Of a stretch of DNA of 64,000 nucleotides, positions 51,651 to 64,000 are shown piece by piece. The DNA comes from Helopsaltes ochotensis (taxonomy: Eukaryota > Chordata > Aves > Passeriformes > Locustellidae), in the NCBI GenBank assembly GCA_013400155.1, contig VXBM01000022.1:483134-547133 (forward strand), given 5' to 3'. Both the position numbers and the translations under genes were made by a program. The notes beneath the pieces were generated by a model, which did no database searches, was not told where the DNA came from, and worked only from the letters and a program-made list of their open reading frames with translations. The stretch's first letter is position 1. Each line of letters opens with the position of its first letter.

Positions 51651-54600
51651 CTTCTTGTGTTCAGTCTATATATATCTGATATACCTGGAGTTACTACAGT
51701 GATTTTCATCTTCAAATACTATCTAAAACCTAGCTATGTTACACAGGTGAAGGTCAGATAAGATTTTATTTTCAAGTTTTCTGTTGCAGATATGTTTCCA
51801 GAATAGGAATTAATCAAAACTGAATGAAAAGATAAGATTTACAGTGACGTTTGGCATTATTTACTACATGAAAAATATTTTGCTTCAAAGTAAAACCATT
51901 TGTAGAAAATATTGCCCAAAACAAGATTGACCAGCCATCTCTTCACACGTTTTCCTGTTTGAAGGCAGAAAAAAGTCTCCTAAACACAGTCTTTTTATTA
52001 TCCTGAAGATATAATGGCTCATAAAATTAAAATCCTCTTTTGAAATTGAATATATGCTTGTTTCCATTTTGGTTTTACCATTACAAATTAGTTTAACAGG
52101 TCTCACCACACCATACTGGTGTTTCAACTGGAAGCAGAGTAAAGCATCTTCTTATTTTGGCTCCACTGGGGCAGGAGGCTGCTGCAGCCATCGCTTGGAG
52201 CAGAGCATGGGGTGGAGAAGCAGCACTCCCGTGAATGCAAAGGCAGGAAAGCAGGAGGTTTGGGACAGCAGCCCTGGGGCCAGCTGTGCCAGGAGGCTGC
52301 ACAGGACCTGGGGGTGTGTTACAGCAGCTGGACACCTCAGATGCTGTCAGGCCCACCCTATTAGTTTCAAATAATTTGCTTTTTTATTCTTTGCCGTAAA
52401 GAAGGTGTTTTACTCTAGTACTGCCACTAAAACACTGCAATTATGTACTTGGTATTTCTCGACTTGTCAAGATTACAGGGACAGGCCGAGTTTTTGGAGG
52501 CTTTCAGCTATTCACATGTTTGGGAAAGTAGTGAGGGTGTTAAAAGGGTTTAGGTCTTTTCGATACTAGCAGTTTTCCGAGCTGTTAATAGTACCCGAGG
52601 CACCTAGGAAGGTTAGTTTTTCAGGAGACAACTTTTTTTCAGATTTCTTTTGATTCAGGTTTTGTTTGGTAGTTTGGGGTTTGTTGGGTTTTTTTGGCAC
52701 CTGAAAAACACAGGTATTACAATTAATTTTAGGCATTTATTTTCTCATTTAGAAAGCTTTGTGAAATTATCATTATCACAGTTTTCCATTTTTCTTGGCT
52801 GCCTTTTTTTTCTTCTTTTTTACGTCTGAAAGATACCACTTTCTAGATAAACAGTGAACTGTGAAAAAATGAGGACTGGGAGTGTGATGTCTAGTAAAGC
52901 TGATTAAAATAAATGTCATTCGGTAGTACTCTGTTATTCACAGTCTTATCTCTAGAACTTGGCCACAGTTTAAATCACAGAAGCATTTAGAAATAAATAT
53001 TTGTACTGTAAGCAGTCAAGGACATTGTATACTGTTGCTGGCTAATGCCAAAAGAAGTTCAATAGCTACGTTTACCCAGATCCTTTAGTCCCAATGCACC
53101 CCAAGGGTTTGAACTCTTCCTCTAAGCACCAAGACTGGGAGTGACTTTCCTCCAAGTTTCTGGTTCATCTCATCCACTTGCTTGCTTATCTAAATAATCA
53201 TTTGTCCGCAGCTGCAGGCAATCAGCGTTTTGTGCATACAGTGTAGATTCCCAAGCCAAATTACAAGATAATGAAAATACATGTAATTACATGTTGGTAT
53301 GCTAGTCTAAATATAATTTACACTTGGGAAAAGAGAAAGAAGGCAAGATAGTAACAGGTGAATAAAAAAAAAAGAAGAAATGCACTTTAGTAATTTTTCC
53401 TGATGTTGTTTTTCAGAAAAATAGGTATACTCATTTATGCTGTGTTTACTTAAATGGTTATTTGTGAATTAGAAAGTTCAGTTCTGTTTGAGGAAGTACT
53501 GAACAGCCTGCAATTGCTGTAGTGTTTAAGTGAACATTTGGGGAGAAAAGTCAAATTGGCCCATTGTGATAGCTGATACATTTTCATATCAATGTAAAAT
53601 TCTGATTACTTTCCTTTGAATTTAATATAAACAGCTGCACAGAAATACTTTCTCAAACATTTTTTTTGTTTGTTTCCTGCTGTTTATTCCTTGAAAAGAT
53701 TTGGATCATGTTTTCTTTGCAGGTCAGAAATGCCTTTTGGCCACTATCCACAGCTTATGGATGATGTGTACCTGTCTCCTATCCATTGACTTTGGATAAG
53801 ATCAGATTTTGGATGAGACGCAGTTTGGTTGGCTTAGAGAGTCTCTCATGGCTCTGAATGTTATCTTGTGTAAATTCCTTCTTTACTTTCTCTTGAGCAG
53901 TTTTTAATACAATATTATTTCACACTTTCACGAATTATTTTATTGCTGACCAACAGATTGCATATCCTGAAAGAGCTGTTTCAGGTTAAAATGTGTGCTC
54001 ATTCCTAATACCTTGATCTGTCAATTCTTCTGTGACTAAATTTGAATTATTCTAATCTATAATTTCTTCTGTTAAAACCTGGAATTCAGCATTTTGTAGT
54101 TCTTGGCTCTTAAAAGGGATATGTTACCATGAAGAACTATTATTGAAATATTTTCTCAAAGATCCCTTTGTTATAGCTGAAGATGGATGATTTTCAGGAT
54201 CAAATGCACATTGTTTTCAGGAGGTAATTAACACATATATAGTGGTCATAATGAAATCTTGTTTTTAGTTTGAGGTATGAGAGGTTCACACTTGATCACG
54301 TGTTCTTTTCTTGTGTTTTTACTGACATAATATTTTTTGGAAAATATATTTGAGGATTTCAATTTACAGTGATGTTACTACAGGAAGCATATATAGTAAC
54401 TTTTTCAGTTACTAAAATGTGTTTTGTACATTTTTTTCCTTAATATTGCTTTTTGAGTTTTGTTAAAGTTGCTCCATGAAATCGATTATAATCTGGAGCT
54501 TTATTCGATTAGTACCTTGAATAATTCAGATGCATTGTATTCTAATTATTCTCAAATTTGTAATTTTTTTTTAATATTTGAAATGGTAATTCTATAAATG

Positions 54601-56301
54601 TTAAAGTAATATGCGGCATTTCTTACTGACTTCTGTATTTATGTCATTAAATACATTTTCAGTGACTAATATTGCTCTGTTACTTAAAGAAACATCAAAC
54701 TTAGTACAATTCATCAATGTGTGAATACAGAATAAGATTCTGTTCCTGCCTTTATTTACTACTTAAGATACCTGGAGCTGTATTAAAAGCCTTCATTTTA
54801 CTATATGCTTCCTTGAAGCATACAGACAGCCACAAAATGGATGTCTGCAGGCATGGTTGCAAGGATGAAGGTGGAGAGACAGATGAGACCGTAGAGTAGG
54901 ATATGATGGGAACAATGCTACAGTTTATGACTTCCCTAAGAGGTTGCTGTCATGGACACTTTGTTACCAGGAGCCTGGAGAACATCAGAAGCAGTGGTCT
55001 TAAAACCTACCTTTAGTTCCTGTTACACCAACAGCTCACCAATTGCTAGTAAAATCTCCATCACTGATTATATTTAGCAGGATATTCTTGCGTATTACTG
55101 ACTGATTAGCTAAAACTTCACCAAAGTTGCTGGATTTGCAAGAGGAATTGATTCCTCATTAAGAAGTGATGTTACATGATCCTTTAGCCTCTTGTGACCA
55201 TAGAGAAAAGAAAGGAAAACTTTCTTTGTGGATATTCCTTCAATTCTTCAGAGCCTGTTCCATTCTGTCCTCAAGCTGACTCTAAAAAGCCATTAAAATG
55301 CAAAAGGATGTGCAGATAATGAACAACCGTGGGCTTCATGGAGGAATTTTGGGGTGAGATATATTAAGCCTAGACTTTAGCTGTTAGCCTCACTAATCAG
55401 CATAGTTCCTTTGGTCCCTTTGGGCCTCAGAGGCTTTTTTTTTTTTTTAATTGAGCATCAATATGCACATAGCTGTGTGGAACTGTGGAAATATCCCTGC
55501 TGCACACACCCAGCGGGGACAAAGCTAGCCAGGGTAGCAGGCTCTGTGGTATAGCCTAAGGTAAGAGCATCTCTCTTGCTCACCTTTTGTGCATGTGCTC
55601 CTGGGGCTGCTGTGGCTGGTCTTCAGCAGGGAGTAAACTTACTTCACACGATAATCTTAAAAGCAAGATAGGAAAACATAGCTTTCATAAAACTCCTGTG
55701 TGATTAGTAGAAAAGTATACTCAGAGAGAACTTAGTAGTGCTTCACTGTCAGGAATGAAAGGATGCATGGCATGGGCTTGCACGGGGATCCACCTTGTCC
55801 TGCTGATTTTCAGTACTTTTGTTAATGAACAAGATGATGGAAAAAATTGGCTGCTTATTAAACCTAAAGACCATACCGTGTTGTAAGTGCTCTAAGGATG
55901 CTGGAGAACAAGAGCAGGAATCCAAGAGTATTTTAACAAATTGGGAAAATTATTGTAATTGCATTGTTTTTATGGAGTTCAGTGTCCACTTTTCATTTTG
56001 TTAAAGCTCATTCTTATTGTTAAACTCACAATTTCATTCTCATTAAGATAATTTATTGGAGTTGTTCATGCTTCCAGAGCAAAATAGAAGCATGCACTGT
56101 CCTGGAACTCTGAAACTGTGGAGTTTTAGGCAAAAGTCGTAAGTATTTTATGAATTGAGACTTCAAATAATTTTCTTAGTCTTTGATAATTTCACCTTCC
56201 AAGTCAAAATAAGACCCTTCAGACTACATTTGTAGGAGTATATGAAGTTAAATGGCGTAAATTCAGCCTCACGCCTCACTGCCTCAGCACATCTTTTAAG
56301 T

Positions 56302-56383
56302 GTTAATATGAGTATAAACAAGTATTAATATACATATTATTAATATTAGTAATATAAATATTAATATTAGTATAAATACTCAT
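56302..56383. repeat. Degenerate TTAATA/ATATTA repeat tract
   Basis: Repeated TTAATAT, AGTATAAA and ATATTAGTA words form an almost GC-free tract with several imperfect inverted repeats (TAATATTA). It is likely an old AT microsatellite. Confidence 0.8.
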
Positions 56384-59181
56384 ACAAAGGTGTGCTGTAT
56401 AGCATCATTAAAATATCTAAACTCATAAACCTGATTAATGTGGAAGCAATGTGGGTTCACTTTAGAAAGTTGACAAACCTTTGACCTTTGCATTTTTTTG
56501 TACTGCGTGTTCTAAGGAACATGGTTTTCAAAAAATAATTGCCCTATGTAGTGTGAATACCCTGAAAATAAACACAGACACCCTCAGTGGATCCTTGGTG
56601 CCTCCATTTTCATTAGGAACTTTAACATTTATCTCTTTGTTTTATGCCTGTTACAAAGAATTATAGTCCCCCGGAGACATTGGATTAGGGATTATAAAAT
56701 CAATGTGCTGTAAAACCGTTGTTCCAGCACTTTTAAGCCATCCCTGCAGAACGGGAAAAGGCCAGCTGGACCCTGACCCACCGGGTAGGACAACATTGCC
56801 CAGCTGAATGATCTCTTCAGGAACAGCTAACTTGACAGCCTGTGTAAAGCTAGATAAGCAGAGATATTAGTGTTCACTGAGATATAAATAATTATTCAGC
56901 TCACCAAACAAGGTAGCACTGCACCCTGCAGGACCTAAATCAGACAGCTCAATATGAGCCAAAATGCACTGGATTCACTGCCAGATTATTCAGCTTAATT
57001 AACACTTCAGACTTGGTCAAGATAGTTGACTTTCCTTAAATCAAATAATTGGAGCTGGCAGCATCTGGAAGCATTACATTCTTACAAGGTATTATATTCA
57101 TATATACACAAATATATTCTTTTTCTGTGATGTAAGCATTAATTTTAAATGTAATGACTACTTCTGTATGTATTGTGTTTAAGAGATGATTTGAAAGACT
57201 TCAAAAAATCCTGCTCACTCACAAAAAAAGTATCAGATAAAATCTTTGTAAGGCCAAAAAACAGTATTGCTTTCAATGAACCAGATTATACAGCATAGTG
57301 CATCTTTTCTATTCAGCTCTGAAAAGGGACAAACATGGCCAACTACCCCATGGAAAACCATACTTTTATAGTCTTTGTCTTAATGCGCATAATAAAGATA
57401 TTTAGTTAATTTGGATGATTTAAACAAACATATGTTTATTTAAACCAATAAAAAACTTCCTATTTCTCTGCAAACCATTCAATATATCTGTGAATCTTTA
57501 TTGATCTTTACTTAAATACAAAATGTTGATTCAAGTAACATGAATTAATTTTGTTACTAATGACTAAAATCAACATAAACCCAGAAGAAAAATGAAAATT
57601 GTTTTCCAAAAAACTCAACAGTTTCCTGACTTCATCAGCCTCTGTCTTACACATGGCTTGGGAAGAAAGCAGTGTGAGGCATGCATTCATGTTGTCACCA
57701 CTGCATTTTGTTATATTAAATGTGAGACACAAAAGTAGAGCACGTGCTGTTTCGATATCAAGATAATTTTCTTGTAAAGATGGTTTGCTATTGTTTACAT
57801 AGTGAATTTGGTTTAATTACAATTTGCATATTTAATTACATAGATGTCATTTTACTAACCAGTAGAGTTCTCAGAAAAACAGACATGGATGTTATTGTTT
57901 AAGGATAACATTACATTTGAGAGGTGATGCAGCAAGAGTCTAAATATTGTATGTGTTTCCTGATCAAAATTTTTCTTCAGTAAGAGTAACAAGAAAGTGG
58001 CACAGGCATGATACCTCTGCTACAACTAACAGCTCATTTTTCATGCTTTCCAGCCTAGTTTAAACCAAAAGGGAACTCCTGCAAAAATAACATATTTTTT
58101 CCATTATTTTATGTTGGCAATTTTTCCTTCAAAGAGATGTAGGTTCAGAACAGACGTGAAAAAGAACATTCTGACTTTAAGCTTAGACTGCAAAAAGGGA
58201 ACCCAAGCAGGACAGAGGATTGTCAATGCTCCTGTTATTAGTGACCAGCCACAGCCTGGACACAGCTCATGATGGCTTTCTCACACAAACATTTGCACTT
58301 CAAAAATGATTGTATTAAAAACAAAAAGATTAGGTAGCTAGCATGAGAAGTGACTCATCTCACGCTGTCACTCCTGTCCTCTGCCTAAACTCCAGGCACA
58401 TGCTCCCATCACACTCGTTAGGGGTGGGAGAAGTGACCTGGTCCCTTGCTTGTCCAGGAGGCAACTGCTAATCTCTGAGGAAGGACTTGAAAGCCACAAG
58501 TATCAGATAAGTACTGAGCTTCTAACTGAACCTTTGAAAATACCCTGAATGTTCTTCTTTCAGAAAACTGTGATGCACATGTGTTCTGTTTTCCACAACC
58601 TGCTTTTCTTCACAGTGATTTATAAGAGTGAAGCATATTTCTTTTACTCAATGTATCTTAAAATTAACGAATCAGAATATGTTCTCTTTATGAAGAAAAT
58701 AATACAATTTTCCTCTACTAACCCAAAATGCACCTAAGTTTCCCTAAGGTTTCCCTAAGAACTTTATAATAAATAAATTGCAAATAAAAATTGACTGTAA
58801 TAAATTAGAGTATATCAGCTTGTTATTACCATAACAAAATTGAGGTGTCCCTTGTGGTGAATTCATGTTTCGTACTCTAAATCCAAACTTCCCTCTTCAA
58901 ATTTCTTTTAACACTTTACTTTGACCCTGAAGTAAATCCATACTGTACATTAGGAGACAGCCTGAGGAGAATGAAAGCCTTGGATGAGGTACCATGTGTG
59001 CAGATTGCAGAAGTGTAAGATAGTTGTGTAAAAAGGTCATCATAAGATTTAGACCTGAAACTACCTAATTCAGTTAAAAAACCCCCTCATTTCCAAGCAA
59101 GGCAGATATGTGGTATTAAAGGCTTGGGTTTATGTTTCAGAAGTATCATTGGTATACTTTACTGAGACATTAATTTCAAAG

Positions 59182-59805
59182 AATTAAGGATTTTAGGAAA
59201 GATAAGATTATAGCTGCTGAGTTAGCTGAAGTAGAAAGATAAGCTTTGTTTACAGTTAATAGAAGCCGGATCTTACATAAGCTATCCTGGATCTAGTAAA
59301 CCCCTGCTTGTCAACTTTACGTTTGTGTAACTGTGCTTGTAATGAAAAACAGAATGTGGTAAACAGGACACAAGATAGGTGCAAACTTCCCATGTTTGAA
59401 AGACCCATTGAACACAGGAAACTGTGGGTTCTACCAAGGATTCAATTGTCACGTATGCATTGAAAAAGTAGAAAGGTCAGAACGAGGAAGACTCATTTTA
59501 CTTCCTCATTTCTGGTGACCCCTCCCCAGAATGGACCCCTGACTCATTTCAGGGAACAAGCTATGCTGCTTAATAGCCTTTCTGCCAATTAGCATACAAA
59601 ACGGAGACGAGGAAGTGACAGGGGTATGAATATGCATTTGTACTTTGTGTATTCAAAATAAACATAAATAAAAGTCTTTGTAATTATCTGAAATATTCAC
59701 GGTGCGTATTAGGGAGTGATCCCACGTGCTGCCTGGCGTCGTAATAAACATACACTTTCTAACTTCAAACTGTCAGAGAGTCTTTGTCACAGCTGGATAT
59801 CGATA
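59182..59805 (+). mobile_element. LTR-like element of an avian endogenous retrovirus (ERVL-like, boundaries uncertain)
   Basis: The 3' part is distinctive: TATGAATATGCATTTGTACT, then AATAAA at 59657-59662 and 59667-59672, then ATTCACGGTGCGTATTAGGG, AGTGATCCCACGTGCTGCCT, GGCGTCGTAATAAACATACA (AATAAA at 59743-59748), and a terminal segment with GTCAGAGAGTCTTTGTCACA. This arrangement and wording match avian LTRs that I remember being of ERVL type. The 5' part (TTTTAGGAAAGATAAG and GAAGTAGAAAGATAAGC) also looks LTR-like. I could not find matching target duplications or clean TG/CA ends, so both boundaries are estimates. No adjoining gag, pol or env is visible, so it is probably a solo or truncated LTR. 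Confidence 0.7.
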
Positions 59806-62800
59806 TTAGATCAATATTTATATTTTAGTAATTCATTACCTTCCCCAGTGATTTTCCTCAGGCACTAAATATACAGCATGTCCCCAGCTGGTGAGGAAAG
59901 TTGAACTCACATATCCTACTTTCCAGGAGGAAACCTTAAGCATTAAGGATAATTTGGGCCTAAGGTATTTTACAGTGAAACATCGCTTCTCTTCTGGAAT
60001 GATTCAGCTCCAGAAGAACAAAAAACTGGAAAAGAAAAAGGGTGCAGACCAATATAACCTCTCTTTTAGCACGTTAACATGGAGAGTGCATCTCTGCATG
60101 GCCTTACAACTTCCAGCCTGAGTCCTGCCTCATTCCAGCACCTTGGAATAAGGACAGGAGTTTAATCCAGTCTTACCTGCCACATAGATGTGCCCCATAT
60201 TCCACAAAAAAACACTTCTTTTTGTTTTTGTAATGCTTACATTTTTAGTTTGAAAAATAACACTTCTATATTGCACCTTTTTAAACAATGAGAACAGATG
60301 GCAAGGTGGGTAAGAACCTGTAGTTTAAAGAGGGATACAGAAGGGAAGCCATCAGTCCTGCTAAACAGTTTTCTATGGCTTGAATTTTTCCTGTGAACAT
60401 GCTGGATGTTGAAATCCCTCATACAAGTCCTTAATATTTTAAATAGGAGAAAAAATTTCCAAAGGAGCTTTAGTTAAAGAACATTGTGGGTTTTAAATGG
60501 AAACGTTGTTCAATGCTCTGACTTGCTGTATGGACAGAGTCTCATAAGGAACCTGTTTTCCACATGCACATATGTGGCATGCAGCTTGCATTTTCCCTCT
60601 GTTTCCATTTTACTTTTATTTTTTAATCCTCTTTTTGTTTTCGGTTTTTTTTTATCTGGAAATTAATAATCTTTAAAGGGAAGGGATTAAGAAATCTTTG
60701 AGACAAGACATTAAGAAATCTTAAAAAGTCCCAGAAGTTAACTCTAAATTAGACTCTTTTCCTTCCTGCAATTCTCATTTGTTCGGCCTATAGTGTTAGA
60801 GTTACCAATGTTTAATAAAAAAGTAAGTGCATCCTCTAATAATGAACTTATGTAAAGTTCATATAATGTACCAACATGCCCCAAGGCTGACTCTGTAAGC
60901 CAATATCCATGTGCAATGGAAAATTTGGATTTCTGGTTTGTTACTGTATTTTTAAATAAAGGAAAATATAATGTCAGGGACTCCTACTCACACATTATTT
61001 TATAGCTTTATTAATATTAGCTATACAGTGTATTGAAATAGAATATGAACAGTTGCTCACAGTGAAAAATCTTCTTATCCAAGTCCCTCAGTTCTGAGGT
61101 TCTAAAAAAACCCAAATATTTGGTAACACATTGAGTCTGTGTTACAGTCTACCCTCTAAAAGGGAAGATAAACAGCTGCTGAGAAAGATAAAAGAAAATG
61201 GTAGTTGACAAGCAGAGGGACACCAACATAAAATGCAGCTAACAAAAATTGTTCTTGGTTTCTGAAAGTCACACATAGACTGCATAGTTGTCAATATGTA
61301 CATAGTTTAAGACCTTTACCAGACAGTTATCATATTGTTAAGCATTGCTAAATTGTATAGAAAATGCCACCTTGAATGTCAGAAATTCAGTCAGCAAGAC
61401 AGAAAAATTGTTGATGAAGGACGTATGGGGCTGCAGTCCCTAAAACTTCTTATGACTGCCAGGTAGAAATGAAACACAAGAATATACTTCATATGCATAG
61501 AGCTAACAAGTCAAATTTTAGAGGAAAAAGAGGAGTATAAACTAATTCATGAAGTCTAGCATAGCTGAATCTGAAATAACCTTGCATGCCTTTGGCTAGG
61601 GAGTTCCAGTGACCTTGAGATGGGCAAGAGCGGGGATGGGCATGAGCTGTGGTCAGGCCAGAAGACCTGTTATATTTGTCAGACCCCAGGCCATGGCAGC
61701 CAGGCTACTGTCCTACCCCAGACCTTTGATTTCCACTGACCACATGGTTGTGGGGAAGGAAAACCTTGATGTCTGGTGAGAGGAGGGGAGTCTAAGTGTC
61801 CATCTCTCATTTTTCCAACAGAGAAGGGAATTGCAGAGAGGACTCCTTTCCATTTGACACCTCCTGAGAAAATAAAATGATTGTGAAGCTCCATGAGGTT
61901 TGTGGGGGGCACAAGCAGGCAGTCACTGACACTGTATGAGAAGATTTTCCTTAGGGCAACCAATATGAATATCATACATGCTGGTGGGCACATGGCAGCC
62001 CGTCCCATGGAAAGGTCAAGTTATGCCATTCACCTGCTGTGGGAGCCTCTGCAATGCCTTCAGCTGCATCCTACATACAGCAATACCACCTGATGGAATG
62101 AAATCCTCAAAAAATGGAAATGCTTACATTCTTGGCATGGTGTTGATCAAGGAAAAACATACCTTTATCTGAAAGGGAAAGACAAAGAAGGCCTTACCAG
62201 CCTACCTTTTTGAATGGAAGGATGAACACACAACTTCACTTTTACCAGTAATATGATTATTCCCAGCAGGGGACAGTATGTGCTAAAATACAGCAGCATG
62301 TTCCTAATTATACAATTACACCCACACATCCCTGTCACCCACTCTTTGCAATTTTCATCTGAGAAGACAAGCAGAGCTTTAATACAGCATCTTTTTGTTA
62401 TGGGTGCAAAACCCCTTGCACAGTCCATCTCCTTAGGATCCGAGTTTTTACATGTGCAACCGCAGCCCAAAACATCATTTGAACCCTAATACACACTATG
62501 ATTTTAAATGTATACTTCTCTTACTGCATCAATAGGGCATGCAGTGATCATGTGAATCCTTGAGGCTGGAGATTGCTACAAGAGATCAAATATCACAGAT
62601 AAAACACGTTTTGTTAGTGAGGTATACACCCTTCATAAGTGGATCAAAACAAGAGCTGTGGAAATAGTCTAAAAGAAGTTGGTGTTAAGATGTAACTGTA
62701 AAGCATCAGGTGGGGGAAAAAAAGCAAAGGATAAAAAGAATATATGACTAATACAAAATGTAAATTTGTATAAGTGGTGAGATAAAATGATATTTATTTT

Positions 62801-64000
62801 TATTCACTGTTTCACTATGGAAACATTTCTTACTAATTTAAGAAGAACTAATATTAATTAAAATAGGAAAACTCTTTATATATACTTACATTGCTTCAGT
62901 CATACACTATACCAGCTTCTTAGCTTGTATCTGTGTTCTAGGATATGTTGTATATTTTAATATAATCTGCCTATTCTGGAAAGTCAGATGTCTTGTTCTG
63001 CAGGGTCTCTTTGGATCATGCCTTTTTCTGAATTAATGTGAACCACAACTTCACTGAACGTGTTGAAAATATTTAGCTATGCAAAGCTGAAGTTACACAA
63101 TGGTAAATTACTAGGTTTGGACCAAGACTGGATCCAAGCCCATATCAATTGTGAAAACATGAAAATATAATTTACTGACTATATAAAACTAATGTTATAA
63201 GAGTCATAGAAGATGTATTTCATGAAGTAGCTACAGGATAGTGTGGACTGTTCAGTACAGCAAGAACTACACAGGACACTTGATGAGGAGAAGGACCTAA
63301 AAGAGAGTCTTTTGTTTATTCTTTCTTTCTTAAGTAGACCTTAGGTCCGTGCCAGGGATTGGATGAGAAGATGAACATCTCTCATCTCCACTGGCCCAGC
63401 TGACGGTCAGTCAGTATAATTTGCATCTAAAGGCATGTGATATTTACCAATCCATATCCCAAACAAACCCTATCTTACAGATAACACCAGCGTGAGAAAG
63501 GCAAAGCACTACCTAAACATTGAGGATTCTGACTCCATTCTAACAGCTAAGAAACACATCAGAAAGGCTGCAAAAATCAGGGCAACAGGATAGATTTTGC
63601 ATTTCCTTATGAGACAAATGTAAGTGTTGTTGGTGCTTCATCTGGGCAAATAAAGCTTCTGCACCTCTTTCTTTTAGGGTCCAAGACTGTTGGGCTGTGA
63701 AAGGGTAGTCAGATTACTCTTTTTTTTCTCCTGCTGATAATTTAAAGCTAATACTTGTAACCCTCTCTTCAAAGTGAGAGTGTATGCTAGGGAATGTTAG
63801 GAATATTTGGTTTATCTAAGCTTCTAAATTCAGATTGCTGTGCAAGAAAATGTTAGAGCCTACCAAAATTACTATTTCAAGGACATTCAACACAGGTTGC
63901 CTACTTCACAAGTAAGGCAGCAAAAGCATTTTGACATTAGGTTCAAATGCCAACAACAGCAAGCTTCAGATTTCAAATTTCTTTGTATGATTTATAAGGA
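59806..64000. other. Unique AT-rich non-coding sequence
   Basis: No exon, RNA gene or repeat family is recognised to the end of the window. A motif close to the CTCF core, CCAGCAGGGGACAGT at about 62265, has A in place of the G in the central GGC, and I treat it as weak. A short TTCTTTC-type pyrimidine stretch lies at about 63316-63333. Confidence 0.5.

Larger units (their letters stand above)
47016..59181. other. Unique AT-rich non-coding sequence with low-complexity tracts
   Basis: This is 12 kb with no exon or RNA gene that I can support. Two GC-richer patches, about 48.90-49.14 and 52.15-52.36 kb, have very few CpGs and random-looking open frames. Simple tracts include a CAA-rich stretch at 47964-47983, a G/T-rich stretch at about 52655-52700 and a T run at about 55437-55448. 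Larger tracts are listed separately. Confidence 0.5.

Noticed and set aside
62260..62280. CTCF-like CCAGCAGGGGACAGT
   Set aside because: A replaces G in the core GGC. It was kept only as a remark in the surrounding region.

Overview
This looks like vertebrate nuclear DNA, most probably from a bird. It is AT-rich and CpG-poor, and no convincing multi-exon protein gene is visible on either strand. The avian assignment rests on three CR1 LINE 3' ends (about 15.3, 27.1 and 33.9 kb), each with the CR1-type ATTCTATGATT terminus or its complement. Two retroviral LTR-like sequences, near 38.8 and 59.2-59.8 kb, are consistent with it. Nothing suggests bacterial, plasmid or phage DNA. The many short open frames are what random AT-rich sequence gives, several lack an ATG, and none resembles a protein I know.

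Layout. Positions 1-260 are the edge of a CpG-rich element that continues off the window. From 0.3 to 15.3 kb the DNA is essentially unique and AT-rich, with one microsatellite, two small tandem duplications, a good CTCF-like motif near 6.05 kb and a scrap of an ancient repeat near 6.2 kb. From 15.3 to 34 kb lie the three CR1 3' ends, a decayed internal piece of CR1-clade ORF2 on the minus strand (22.88-23.32 kb), an ancient repeat near 25.0 kb, a three-copy 19-bp repeat at 26.2 kb, a 65-base T run at 28.3 kb and a tRNA-like inverted pair at 28.5-28.75 kb.

From 34 to 64 kb there are two main landmarks. The first is a solo LTR at 38807-39096 on the minus strand, flanked by perfect 6-bp target-site duplications. 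The second is a CpG island at about 41.40-42.06 kb that contains a perfect match to the CTCF core motif and several splice-donor-like sites. It is the best candidate here for a promoter or first exon. The remainder is unique AT-rich sequence with low-complexity tracts, plus a second LTR-like element (about 59.18-59.80 kb, plus strand).

I found no operon, defence system, CRISPR array or clear tRNA or rRNA gene. The window reads as an intergenic region or long intron whose functional content, if any, is regulatory: one internal CpG island, one island edge and two CTCF-like sites. Its history is recorded by decayed retroelements. I see no convincing previously undescribed system.
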